From: an uncultured Bacteroidales bacterium
GTDB lineage: Bacteria; Bacteroidota; Bacteroidia; Bacteroidales; Bacteroidaceae
DNA: 64,000 nucleotides
Assembly: GCA_902774335.1 (NCBI GenBank)
Contig: CACYHW010000011.1
Coordinates: 75,926-139,925, forward strand
Direction: 5' to 3'
Under the pieces are notes generated by a model that did not search any database, was not told where the DNA came from, and worked only from the letters and a program-made list of their open reading frames with translations. Every line of letters starts with the position of its first letter. Positions within the stretch are counted from its first letter, which is position 1. The position numbers were made by a program, and so were the translations under genes. Positions 8,648 through 16,088 of the stretch are shown piece by piece.

Positions 8648-9139
8648 TTATATTATTTCTCTCGCAATCCAAGCACAAGCCTCAGCATCGGCAAGTGCAT
8701 GGTGATGATTTTCTAAGCAGTAGCCGCAAGCAGCGGCAACGGTTTGCAGCTGATGGTTCTCCAATTCCGGGAGTACTCGTCGTGAAACACAGAGAGTGTC
8801 GTAGAACTCATAATCCGGGTAATCCATCTGATAAACGCGGAACACGTTTTTGAGACAACTCTCATCAAATGGTCTATTGTGAGCTACAAGCGGCAGGCCC
8901 TCTATGAGAGGTTCTATCTGTGACCACACCTTTGGGAACACTGGAGCTTTATCAGTATCCCCCTGATTGAGTCCATGCACTTGAGTACACCAATAGTTAT
9001 AATAGTTAGGTTCTGGATGGATAAGAGAGTAGAAAGAATCTACTATTTTACCATTGCGAACGATAACAATACCTACTGAACAAACAGAACTGCGCTCATT
9101 GTTGGCAGTTTCAAAGTCTATTGCTGCAAAATCTTTCAT
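8648..9139 (-). CDS. DEDDh 3'-5' exonuclease (DNA pol III epsilon-like), 163 aa
   Basis: The DEDDh motifs are visible: Exo I IDFETAN near residues 7-13, Exo II AHNRPFDESCL near residue 85, and Exo III HHALADAEACAWIA near the C-terminus. It is a stand-alone short exonuclease domain, not a replicative proofreading subunit with a polymerase-binding tail. ATG 9139 is chosen because the catalytic strand starts immediately after it; an in-frame ATG at 9163 would add eight unlikely residues. A perfect -7 element, TACATTTG, lies at 9194-9201. It is first in a tight unit with two DUF262 genes, so it may process DNA cut by them (inference). Confidence 0.85.
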   Translation of the reverse strand: MKDFAAIDFETANNERSSVCSVGIVIVRNGKIVDSFYSLIHPEPNYYNYWCTQVHGLNQGDTDKAPVFPKVWSQIEPLIEGLPLVAHNRPFDESCLKNVFRVYQMDYPDYEFYDTLCVSRRVLPELENHQLQTVAAACGYCLENHHHALADAEACAWIAREII

Positions 9140-9193
9140 TTCAAATTTTCTTAGGTTAAGCAATCAATTAGTTTGTTTGTCATAAGGTTTAGA

Positions 9194-9201
9194 CAAATGT
9201 A
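9194..9201 (-). promoter_or_regulatory. -7 element of the exonuclease/DUF262 unit
   Basis: TACATTTG on the minus strand, inside the 74-bp gap after the AAA ATPase gene. No copy of the shared palindrome is near it, so this unit may be regulated differently. Confidence 0.5.
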
Positions 9202-9212
9202 TGTAAATTAAA

Positions 9213-10868
9213 TCAGAAACCTATACGACGGGAGTTCTTTCCTTCCAAACGTTCACTATCACAATGGTTGATCAGTGTGGCAAGAGCATTATCACCCTGG
9301 TCATGAAGGATGCTGTCAATGGCGTAGTGACGGGCAATATTCTCAATCTGGCCGCCGCTGAAATCATATCTTGAAGCCAGAGTCTGAACATCGGACTCCA
9401 TCAACTCCGGAATCATTGAGTGCCAAATTTGAGTGCGGGCCTCAAGAGACGGTTTCTCAAACTTAATCTTATAAAGGAAACGCCGTTCAAAGGCCTTGTC
9501 CATATTTTCCTCAAGATTTGTGGTGGCTATCATTATGCCATCAAGCCGTTCCATCTCCTGCAGGACAATATTAAGGAGCGAATTCTCCATTTTATCTACG
9601 GCACCTTCAGCACCAGACTTACGTTTGCCTATAATTGCGTCAGCCTCATTAAAAAGAAGTATGGGATACAAATCGCTTTTCTTGACGCAATCACGATAAT
9701 GGTCAAACACTGCTTTCATATTCTTCTCAGTCTCACCAACCCACATGCTTCTAAGTTTAGGGATATCTACAACCATTATGTTACGCCCTGTTGACTTGGC
9801 TAACTGATAGACGGATTCCGTCTTGCCTGTGCCCGGGCCCCCATAGAAAAGACAGGCAAAACCATTACGGAATCCTTTTGCTTTCATACGTTCCTGAATT
9901 TGTTTGTAATTTTCCTCCTTAAGAAAACTGCCCAATTCGTCAAACTGCCGTTGTGTAGAAGCCGCAAAGAACAGTTTCTTGTATGTCAGTTTGCTAGATT
10001 CAAGAACATCGGCGACATTTACACTTTTCTTGGCAAGACCTAACTCTGATAATAAACTTTCTTTTGCCTCATATGTAAGATGATATCTCTCTATATCTGC
10101 AATGCCGTCATCACAAACAAACTCAATAATCTTATTTTCCTGAAGGATAGTTTTACCAGCCATTAATTCTTTCTTAACTCCAATGTAATCAGAGGTGCAT
10201 GAAAAGAAATCTCGAAAATCCCAATAACCGACAGCATCTTCATCTTCATTGACAAATTTGTGGCATATATATATCACAATAAGTTTGTCTTGGCCTATCA
10301 GTTCATATTGCTGAAGGGCATTAACGAATCCTACTTGTTGGTTTTCCCTAAACAGAAAATTTAATTCTTCTTTCAAATCACGGAGTGAAATACAATCCTC
10401 GTACTTTTCTGTAAACAATTGGTTTATTATGTCAAACAACTCGGCACAATTGAGTCCCGTTCTTTTGGGCTGCTGGAAAACCTCATTATGCTTAAGGCTA
10501 CGTATAACTTCAGATCCTATCTTATAATCTTCTTCGTCATTACAATTCTTACACCGCAGCAGACCACGACGCACTAATGCATCTATATCACTTGCATTTT
10601 TAAGCATGCTTATTTTACCAATGTCAAGATGATTACCAATCCGATCATAGTCAATATTGTAGGGACCAACTTCCATACAGACTGCAAAAAGTACTGCCTG
10701 AAGTTCTGTAATACCATATTTACCGGACAGTAGCTCAATCTCCTTTTTAGCCGATTTCATAAACTTGGGACTCAACTTTGAACCCTTAGACAATTCCACT
10801 ATACGCTCTATTGCTTCCAGTAGAGTCATTTCTGTCTTAGCGCTGCTCTCTTTTGTTTCCATAATCAT
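9213..10868 (-). CDS. AAA+ ATPase with C-terminal IGF, 551 aa
   Basis: Residues 1-300 are an uncharacterised N-terminal region with winged-helix-like pieces. Residues 335-520 are a classic AAA module: Walker A GGPGTGKT (343-350), Walker B ILLFNEAD (403-410, Asn where Asp is usual before the Glu), sensor 1 IATTN (447-451) and an arginine-finger-type ERRF (461-464). The chain ends RRIGF, and the stop follows directly. An IGF tripeptide is the ClpP-docking motif of ClpX-type unfoldases, where it sits in an internal loop; at a free C-terminus it is unusual. A ClpP-like gene lies 1 kb away under the same operator. Start: ATG 10868, or 10862 (METKESS). Promoter TACCTTTG at 10882-10889. Confidence 0.87.
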   Translation of the reverse strand: MIMETKESSAKTEMTLLEAIERIVELSKGSKLSPKFMKSAKKEIELLSGKYGITELQAVLFAVCMEVGPYNIDYDRIGNHLDIGKISMLKNASDIDALVRRGLLRCKNCNDEEDYKIGSEVIRSLKHNEVFQQPKRTGLNCAELFDIINQLFTEKYEDCISLRDLKEELNFLFRENQQVGFVNALQQYELIGQDKLIVIYICHKFVNEDEDAVGYWDFRDFFSCTSDYIGVKKELMAGKTILQENKIIEFVCDDGIADIERYHLTYEAKESLLSELGLAKKSVNVADVLESSKLTYKKLFFAASTQRQFDELGSFLKEENYKQIQERMKAKGFRNGFACLFYGGPGTGKTESVYQLAKSTGRNIMVVDIPKLRSMWVGETEKNMKAVFDHYRDCVKKSDLYPILLFNEADAIIGKRKSGAEGAVDKMENSLLNIVLQEMERLDGIMIATTNLEENMDKAFERRFLYKIKFEKPSLEARTQIWHSMIPELMESDVQTLASRYDFSGGQIENIARHYAIDSILHDQGDNALATLINHCDSERLEGKNSRRIGF

Positions 10869-10881
10869 GTAATTTACGCAG

Positions 10882-10915
10882 CAAAGGTATTAATGCCCAC
10901 TGCCAAAACTTGGCA
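10882..10915 (-). promoter_or_regulatory. Shared palindromic operator plus -7 element, copy 2 (AAA ATPase)
   Basis: TGCCAAAACTTGGCA at 10901-10915, then 11 bp, then a perfect TACCTTTG at 10882-10889 on the minus strand. The palindrome takes the place of the -33 region. It lies in the intergenic space shared with the divergent WYL gene. Confidence 0.75.
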
Positions 10916-10977
10916 TAGGTTGAAGAGCTTGATTGAAAAAGGAATCATTTTGCTGTGCTAATACGTTGATAATTACA

Positions 10978-10988
10978 TATCTTTGGCA
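10978..10988 (+). promoter_or_regulatory. -7 element of the WYL gene overlapping an operator half-site
   Basis: TATCTTTG at 10978-10985 is the -7 element. TTTGGCA (10982-10988), half of the shared palindrome, overlaps it, which would permit autoregulation (inference). Confidence 0.5.
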
Positions 10989-11008
10989 AGAATTCAAGAA
11001 GAAACAAT

Positions 11009-11872
11009 ATGGCAAAGAACTCTTTTAGCCGCTACATTTGGCTCATAGACCTACTAAACAGGCGTGGATACGCTAAGATGGAACAAATTAATGAGGCATG
11101 GCGTAACAGTGCATTAAATGAAACGCATGAGGATATGCCTGAGCGAACATTCTTTAATCACAGAGATGCAATTAGTCAGATATTTGGGATAGACATATTA
11201 TATGACCGGGAACTTGGCTACCATATCCCAACTGCGCAGATAGGTGAAAACAATATGCGTGCATGGATGCTGCAAACACTGTCCGTGAACAACATGTTGA
11301 ATGAGTGTACGGATCTTAGAGAACGTATCCTATTTGAGGAGGTGCCTTCAGTAAGGCCGCACTTACAAGACATCATCAACATAATGCGTGACGGCAAAGC
11401 AATGAACCTGACCTACCAGAGTTACAGGAATGAAGTGCCTTACACTTTCCTGGCACACCCTTATTGCCTGAAGATGTTCAAGCAGCGCTGGTACCTGTTG
11501 GCCAAGACACCAAAACTGGACATTAAAGCTGAAATACCCAAAGACTTTAATGCCAAAGAGTATTTCAGCCAGTTTTACGGCATAATTACCGGTTATGGTA
11601 ATGTAGCCCAGATTATAAAGCTTAAAGTCAGATCAGACCAGGCATACTATTTCCGTTCATTACCGCTTCACCATTCACAGGAAGAAATTGAGACTACCGA
11701 TGAGTATGCTGTATTCAAGTATTACGTTGTACCTTCGGCCGACTTTGTGCAGGAGATACTGTCTCATGGAGATAGTGTTTTGGTGCTGGAACCTGGTGAG
11801 CTGGCCAGCGAGATAAAGGGTATTGCACAAAGTATGGTTGATGGCTATTGTGATATAGCCGTTAACCCATAG
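11009..11872 (+). CDS. WYL-domain transcriptional regulator, 287 aa
   Basis: Residues 5-72 form a helix-turn-helix region (RTFFNHRDAISQIFGIDILY resembles the DeoR-like recognition part of WYL proteins). Residues about 128-200 are the WYL domain, with the literal motif FKQRWYLLAK at 158-167, and a WCX-type C-terminal domain follows. WYL regulators such as BrxR and CapW sit in phage-defence islands and bind inverted repeats, responding to a ligand through the WYL domain. Here the gene is divergent from the AAA ATPase and sits between several units carrying the same palindrome, so it is the natural candidate to bind it. Whether it represses or activates cannot be read from the sequence. Confidence 0.92.
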   Translation: MAKNSFSRYIWLIDLLNRRGYAKMEQINEAWRNSALNETHEDMPERTFFNHRDAISQIFGIDILYDRELGYHIPTAQIGENNMRAWMLQTLSVNNMLNECTDLRERILFEEVPSVRPHLQDIINIMRDGKAMNLTYQSYRNEVPYTFLAHPYCLKMFKQRWYLLAKTPKLDIKAEIPKDFNAKEYFSQFYGIITGYGNVAQIIKLKVRSDQAYYFRSLPLHHSQEEIETTDEYAVFKYYVVPSADFVQEILSHGDSVLVLEPGELASEIKGIAQSMVDGYCDIAVNP

Positions 11873-11893
11873 CATAGTAGCATCTCTTTTCCC

Positions 11894-12478
11894 TTATATT
11901 ATTTCCGTTATCAGCCCCAGTTCAAGCGCCTCTTGTGCTGTTAGGAACCAGTCACGCTTGTGCTGAATCAGTTCATTCAGAGTATCCTGCGTGATCTTTG
12001 TTTTATCCGTTATAATCTTGAAGAGAATATCATTGATGCGATGAATCTCCTCAAGTGATTCTTCCAATTCCTGCACATTGCCAAACAAGAGACCTGATGC
12101 CTGATGAATCATGAATGTGGTATTGGCGTATGCCTTGCGGACATTAGCCGCAAGAGTTACTATCACGCCCATGGACATTACTTTCCCTTGACAGATTATC
12201 TCGACCGGAGTGTGGGCCGATGCAATAGCATCATAGAGAGCCAGGCCTGTATAACAAGAGCCTCCGGAAGTGCAAAGGTGAAGCTGGATAGGATCCAGTT
12301 GAAGGTTGTTTACTTTCAGCCCATTCTCTGAGGCCCATTGTGACACATCATGACGGTAGATATCATCAGTAATACTGATTTTTGCAATCTCTTTGACTGT
12401 AGATTCTACCGTACTGCTGTCAATGCTGCCAAACAAAAAGACCATTTTGTCTTTTATGTCCTGTTTCTTTATTTCCAT
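11894..12478 (-). CDS. ClpP-like serine protease, 194 aa
   Basis: ClpP-fold protease with an apparently intact triad: Ser102 in KVMSMGV, His125 in FMIHQAS and Asp176 in KRDWFLTAQEAL. The segment TSGGSCYTGLALYDAI matches the oxyanion region of ClpP. An insertion at residues 36-62 (IYRHDVSQWASENG...) is not typical of housekeeping ClpP, and no propeptide is seen, so this is a divergent accessory ClpP of the phage/mobile-element type. ATG 12478 is chosen because MEIKKQDIKDKMVFLFGSID starts the fold directly; the ATG at 12508 is too close to the -7 element to be used. It carries operator copy 3. A partnership with the IGF-ending AAA ATPase is proposed. Confidence 0.9.
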   Translation of the reverse strand: MEIKKQDIKDKMVFLFGSIDSSTVESTVKEIAKISITDDIYRHDVSQWASENGLKVNNLQLDPIQLHLCTSGGSCYTGLALYDAIASAHTPVEIICQGKVMSMGVIVTLAANVRKAYANTTFMIHQASGLLFGNVQELEESLEEIHRINDILFKIITDKTKITQDTLNELIQHKRDWFLTAQEALELGLITEII

Positions 12479-12505
12479 ATTCGTGTTGTTTATTATGAAT
12501 GACCA

Positions 12506-12539
12506 CAAAAATCCCCAGTTTGAATGCTAAAACTTGGCA
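12506..12539 (-). promoter_or_regulatory. Shared palindromic operator plus -7 element, copy 3 (ClpP-like)
   Basis: TGCTAAAACTTGGCA (12525-12539), 11 bp, then GATTTTTG (12506-12513; one mismatch to TANNTTTG) on the minus strand. Same geometry as the other copies. Confidence 0.68.
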
Positions 12540-12576
12540 GACTGAGAAATAATATGGCTTTGCAACTGTTTTCACC

Positions 12577-13461
12577 TCATACTCTTTCCCACAACAAATC
12601 AAGAGCCTTTGAGTATTCCCGTGCCTTGAACAATGAAAGTGTATTCTGTTCAAAGGCGAGCAATTCAAAAAGCACATCGAGGCGCTTAAGCCGGCCGAGA
12701 GCCCACACCATCTGGCGGACATGAGGCAGGTATAACACCGAAGGATAAAAATCATAGTATTGTGCGCTGGTTATCTCTTGTCTTATCTGATCACCCAGTT
12801 CTTTCATAGCCTCCTCTTTGGAGATAGGCAGTCCAAGATAAGCCAGCAGCATCATATATTCCCAGTTCCCTTTACACATACTGCGGTCTATAGGTTCATC
12901 AGCTGGCAGATGACGGCGGGCTTCAACATAGAGATAAGAAGTGGAGAGTTCATTAATGTGTTTACGGATATATTCTACCGTATCATAACGGCAAATGATC
13001 TTGGCTGCCTCCGGCTCACGATACATCTCAAACAGGGATTCGACCGCCTTAAGAAAACGGTCATCCCAATACTTGAAAAGGTGCTTGAATGTCCAGATGC
13101 GGTCTATTTTGCTGCCGTCAAAAAAGGTGTAGATGACACGTTTCTTTTCCATTGCGGTCATATAGGGCATCCTCTCTCGGAGTTCTTTACGGCACTGTGC
13201 CTTATTCTTTCCCTTATTGAAATCTGATAGGACACGTGATACCGGGCGGTATAACGGGGTCGTAGCCGGTTTATCATAATCGCCATCATGACTTTCTAAA
13301 TAATGAACTATATCCAGGACTGTATAGATTCCATTTACATTAAGGCTGGTGTCATGAATCTCCTGGAATGGCAATGTGTTTACCATTGCGATTAGTAACC
13401 TGTTGTCATAATCACCACTTGCATAATTGCACACTTTACGAATTTGTTCTGCTGTTGTCAT
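12577..13461 (-). CDS. Hypothetical island protein, 294 aa
   Basis: Cytoplasmic (no signal), mostly alpha-helical, rich in charged and aromatic residues, with a cluster reading RKELRERMPYMTAMEKKRVIY and a Leu-rich C-terminus. Helical-repeat character is possible, but no known motif can be named. It carries operator copy 4 upstream and lies first on the minus strand of the island, 98 bp before the ClpP-like gene. Because it shares control with the AAA ATPase and protease, it could be an adaptor, substrate or sensor; that is speculation from context. Confidence 0.82.
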   Translation of the reverse strand: MTTAEQIRKVCNYASGDYDNRLLIAMVNTLPFQEIHDTSLNVNGIYTVLDIVHYLESHDGDYDKPATTPLYRPVSRVLSDFNKGKNKAQCRKELRERMPYMTAMEKKRVIYTFFDGSKIDRIWTFKHLFKYWDDRFLKAVESLFEMYREPEAAKIICRYDTVEYIRKHINELSTSYLYVEARRHLPADEPIDRSMCKGNWEYMMLLAYLGLPISKEEAMKELGDQIRQEITSAQYYDFYPSVLYLPHVRQMVWALGRLKRLDVLFELLAFEQNTLSLFKAREYSKALDLLWERV

Positions 13462-13486
13462 AGTGTTTATTGTTTTAGCTTGATTG

Positions 13487-13520
13487 CAAATTAAGCAATG
13501 AAGTATGCCAAAGTCTGGCA
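13487..13520 (-). promoter_or_regulatory. Shared palindromic operator plus -7 element, copy 4 (294-aa gene)
   Basis: TGCCAAAGTCTGGCA (13506-13520), 11 bp, then TTAATTTG (13487-13494; one mismatch to TANNTTTG) on the minus strand. Start codon at 13461. Confidence 0.7.
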
Positions 13521-13548
13521 GTCGCGTACGCTTCCCATATGAAATTCA

Positions 13549-13676
13549 TCTGAAAGCGTATGATTTTGGTCCGATGAGGGTTTGCCGCTGGTTTTAATCC
13601 GGACGTTTCAGGTCTGAAGTTCTTTTGTGGCGGGCGCGAAAGCGTCCGCCGCTGGTTTGTAGCGGGTGGATCCTGC
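13549..13676 (+). repeat. Two diverged 64-bp tandem units
   Basis: TCTGAA starts at 13549 and 13613 and GCCGCTGGTTT occurs at 13584 and 13648, in both cases 64 bp apart and in the same register. A third TCTGAAAGCGT at 13678 begins a partial unit. Confidence 0.55.
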
Positions 13677-14905
13677 TTCTGAAAGCGTGGGCCGCTGATG
13701 TGTCGTGGATGTGTGCCTGGTCTTGAAGCGTGCGGAGCTCATGGATTCCGGAGCGATGGCGGGAGTGTTTGCGTAGGAAAATCATGTGCAGCAGGTTGAT
13801 GCACGGTGTGTTTGAGTACGCGGTTCATGCGATTCTGGCTGATGCCTGGCGTGAGTGCGTCCGTCTTTTGTCCGTCGCTGCGATATCCGGGCTGCGGCGG
13901 ACCTTTCTGAGATTTGGATATATGGCCCACCCCAGGGATGATGCACGTAAATACGGTATTTATGGAGGGTTTACGGGACTACTGCAGCAGGTATGGGGCA
14001 AGTGGATAGCACCCGGGGAGAAGAAGCTACAACTCTTTATCTCAAAGGTAGCTCCTCCGTACATCAAGGGGAGCACGTCCGAGTTACGGCCGGGTGCGGC
14101 TGTGATGTTCTGCCGGCAGGAAGCAGGAGGCTGCTGATACGCAGACGGTAGGCGCGGCAGGCTCTTTGGGATGACGGTACTCCGGAAGTAGCGCAGTGGA
14201 GGCTCGGAGCCCACAGCCTTGGCCGTGGGCTTCGGCCGTAACGGAGCGGATGGAGGAGCGCCGGCAGCACAATGTGCCTGACACGCCGGGCAAAGCGCAC
14301 CCTGCTTCCCAGCGAGCCGAGGCAGGCGGTCTCAGACCGAGGGGCTGGGCCGCAGTGGAGCGGAGGTGCTGGCGGGCGGTGCAATGTAGGACGGACGGCG
14401 CAGTGGAGTGTGTACTGAGTGTTGCAGCGTTGGTTCCGCGTGTTTGGTCCAGATGCCTGGTGTTGTTAGCGGAAACACCCTGTACACACGTAACGGAGAC
14501 GGCCGGACGGAATGGAACTGGCCACCAGTGCCGGAGCGTAACCGTGGGCCAGACACCGGTATGAGACGGCCGGGAAAAACCTGCAGAATATCTCTGTCCT
14601 GATGATGCGCCCGCGAGGAAACGTATTCAATGTTGGCAGTCCGGATGGCGGGATGCGGGCCGTGATGGACCGCACCCTAAAATTAGCCCGGGACGGGTAC
14701 CGCTGGCGGCTGTGCCGCCGGGGGTGCGCGGCACGATACCTTGGAGTGAAGTGGAGGCTGTACCTTATGGAGGCTGCCGTGCAGACCCATAAGGTTCTGG
14801 TGGAACGTAACGACCCAGCACCCGGAAGGGTTGCGCCTGACGCATGCGGCAGGAAGCGCAGGTGCGATGCATTTGTTTAGGAAGGGTGACCGCCTGATGC
14901 TGTAG

Positions 14906-14990
14906 ATATTTAGACATAACGGATATTATATTAAAGGGACTGAGTGCGGGAGGGCGCTTTAATATAATACCGCTCCGTTATGTTAAATAT
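14906..14990 (+). other. Long nested hairpin, about 30 bp of stem
   Basis: An outer stem of 17 bp (14906-14923 with 14974-14990, one bulged G) encloses an inner perfect 13-bp stem (14924-14936 with 14957-14969). The loop at 14937-14956 is G-rich. The stem is AT-rich inside a GC-rich region. Confidence 0.85.
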
Positions 14991-15475
14991 CCGGTAAAGC
15001 CTGCAGTACTGTCTCTAAGCGATGCGTACCCCATTGCGGCCTGAAGCCGCAATTAAAAGAAGCGTGGAGCACGATTGCTATATCTATGCCTGGAATAGTG
15101 CGTGCACCATGGAGGGTGTAGATATAGTAATGGTGCGGAACACCTTGTTATTGGTAGGCCTGAGGGTCTGATGCGGCCGGCTATCTGCAGGAGGTCGCAC
15201 CGGGAAGAACAGACAGGGGCTGGAACTGAAAAGGTTTGGGAAATGTGCTTTCCTATATTTCCAGACGCTGGCTGTTCTGGGTTAAACAATCCAGACAGTG
15301 GCCTATGGGCGGGTGTTATTCGCCCTACTATACCGGTTTGGCCGGCGCGTGAACCGGCGGGTTCACGGTGCTGGCCACTGGCTGCTACCTCTATAGGGAG
15401 GGGCCGTAAGTAAAACTCTGCTGCTACTTGCAGTTAGGTTGCTGGTACTCTCCTGCCCGCCCGCGATAAAGGGAT

Positions 15476-15512
15476 ATCGGCCGTGAGGGCATCGGCCCTG
15501 CGGACATCGGCC
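15476..15512 (+). repeat. Three ATCGGCC repeats at exact 15-bp spacing
   Basis: ATCGGCC at 15476, 15491 and 15506, directly before the end of the 125-aa gene. The middle copy can form the loop of a short AGGGC/GCCCT hairpin. Confidence 0.6.
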
Positions 15513-15890
15513 CTATAAATCTTCTTGACTGTGCCAGTCTTTATGGATGAATTTGTGACAGGTCATCTCGGTAAAGACGGTGAGGATGCGGAGCCTCCAG
15601 CGACGGCCTATCCATCGGCCATCACGGGAGATGATCTCACGAAGGGATTCGCCTTCTTCCAGGCGGCGTTTGATGTCATCGAGAGTGATGTAGCGGTCCA
15701 TATTCCAGGACTGGCGGTCATCGGGCCAACGAAGGTTGCAGATGTCATACCAGCGGGTGGATGGCGACGGGGGCATCATCCGCATGACGGTTTTCAGGTA
15801 ATTGGTGATTCGGAATTGGTCACTAACGGAGAGGAAGTTCATGATAATCGATGTGGTTTCCTCGGCTGTTAGTTTGTCTTCTTTACTCAT
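15513..15890 (-). CDS. Hypothetical protein, 125 aa
   Basis: A small cytoplasmic protein, MSKEDKLTAEETTSIIMNFL at the start, with a basic, Trp/Arg-rich C-terminal half (RDGRWIGRRWRLRIL). A TATCTTTG -7 element at 15916-15923 (minus strand) fits the start at 15890. Family not recognised; the basic patch might bind nucleic acid, which is a guess. It reads towards the candidate structured RNA. Confidence 0.65.
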   Translation of the reverse strand: MSKEDKLTAEETTSIIMNFLSVSDQFRITNYLKTVMRMMPPSPSTRWYDICNLRWPDDRQSWNMDRYITLDDIKRRLEEGESLREIISRDGRWIGRRWRLRILTVFTEMTCHKFIHKDWHSQEDL

Positions 15891-16048
15891 GGTGCAAACA
15901 AATTAGGTTATAGGGCAAAGATAGGTAATGGCTGGGATTATTGTGTGTAGATTACGTTCAAAATGCGTTTGGATTTGTTCCATTGGTGCAGTTTTTTGAG
16001 AATATCGGTTTTTAATAATCTTCCACTTGCTTATCGGCCAATATTTGA

Positions 16049-16056
16049 TATCTTTG
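16049..16056 (+). promoter_or_regulatory. Promoter of the UDG-like gene
   Basis: TATCTTTG at 16049-16056 with TTG at 16027-16029, 19-bp spacer. Start codon at 16089. Confidence 0.6.
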
Positions 16057-16088
16057 CTTGTACACTATTTTTTTAATAATCATTGCCT

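Larger units (their letters stand above)
13524..15512 (+). ncRNA. Candidate giant structured RNA (or RNA cluster)
   Basis: About 2 kb with no convincing gene: the open frames are short, overlap on both strands and have odd composition. It is visibly richer in G+C than its flanks and dense in stem-loops: 13525-13562 (9 bp), 13629-13650 (9 bp, GAAA loop), 14228-14237 (C-UUCG-G loop), 14327-14339, 14705-14719, 14906-14990 (30 bp), 15033-15053, 15078-15127 and 15296-15380. Where pairs are imperfect they are G.U on the plus strand and would be A.C on the minus strand, and GNRA and UUCG loops also read on plus, so a plus-strand transcript is favoured. Phage-derived lysis genes lie nearby, a setting known for giant RNAs such as GOLLD and ROOL, but I cannot assign it to either. 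Boundaries and promoter are not resolved. Confidence 0.5.

Noticed and set aside
9421..9432. TGCCAAATTTGAG inside the AAA ATPase gene as a fifth operator
   Set aside because: Only one half of the palindrome is kept and no -7 element lies 11 bp away; it is ordinary coding sequence.
13594..14880. Several open frames of 60-135 codons on both strands (e.g. 13730-14137 and 14196-14564)
   Set aside because: They overlap on both strands, have Cys/Arg/Trp-heavy unlikely proteins, and lie in GC-rich DNA where long stop-free runs arise by chance; hairpins explain the region better.
15476..15512. CRISPR-like short repeats
   Set aside because: Only three 7-bp words at 15-bp steps; repeats and spacers are far too short and no cas genes are present.
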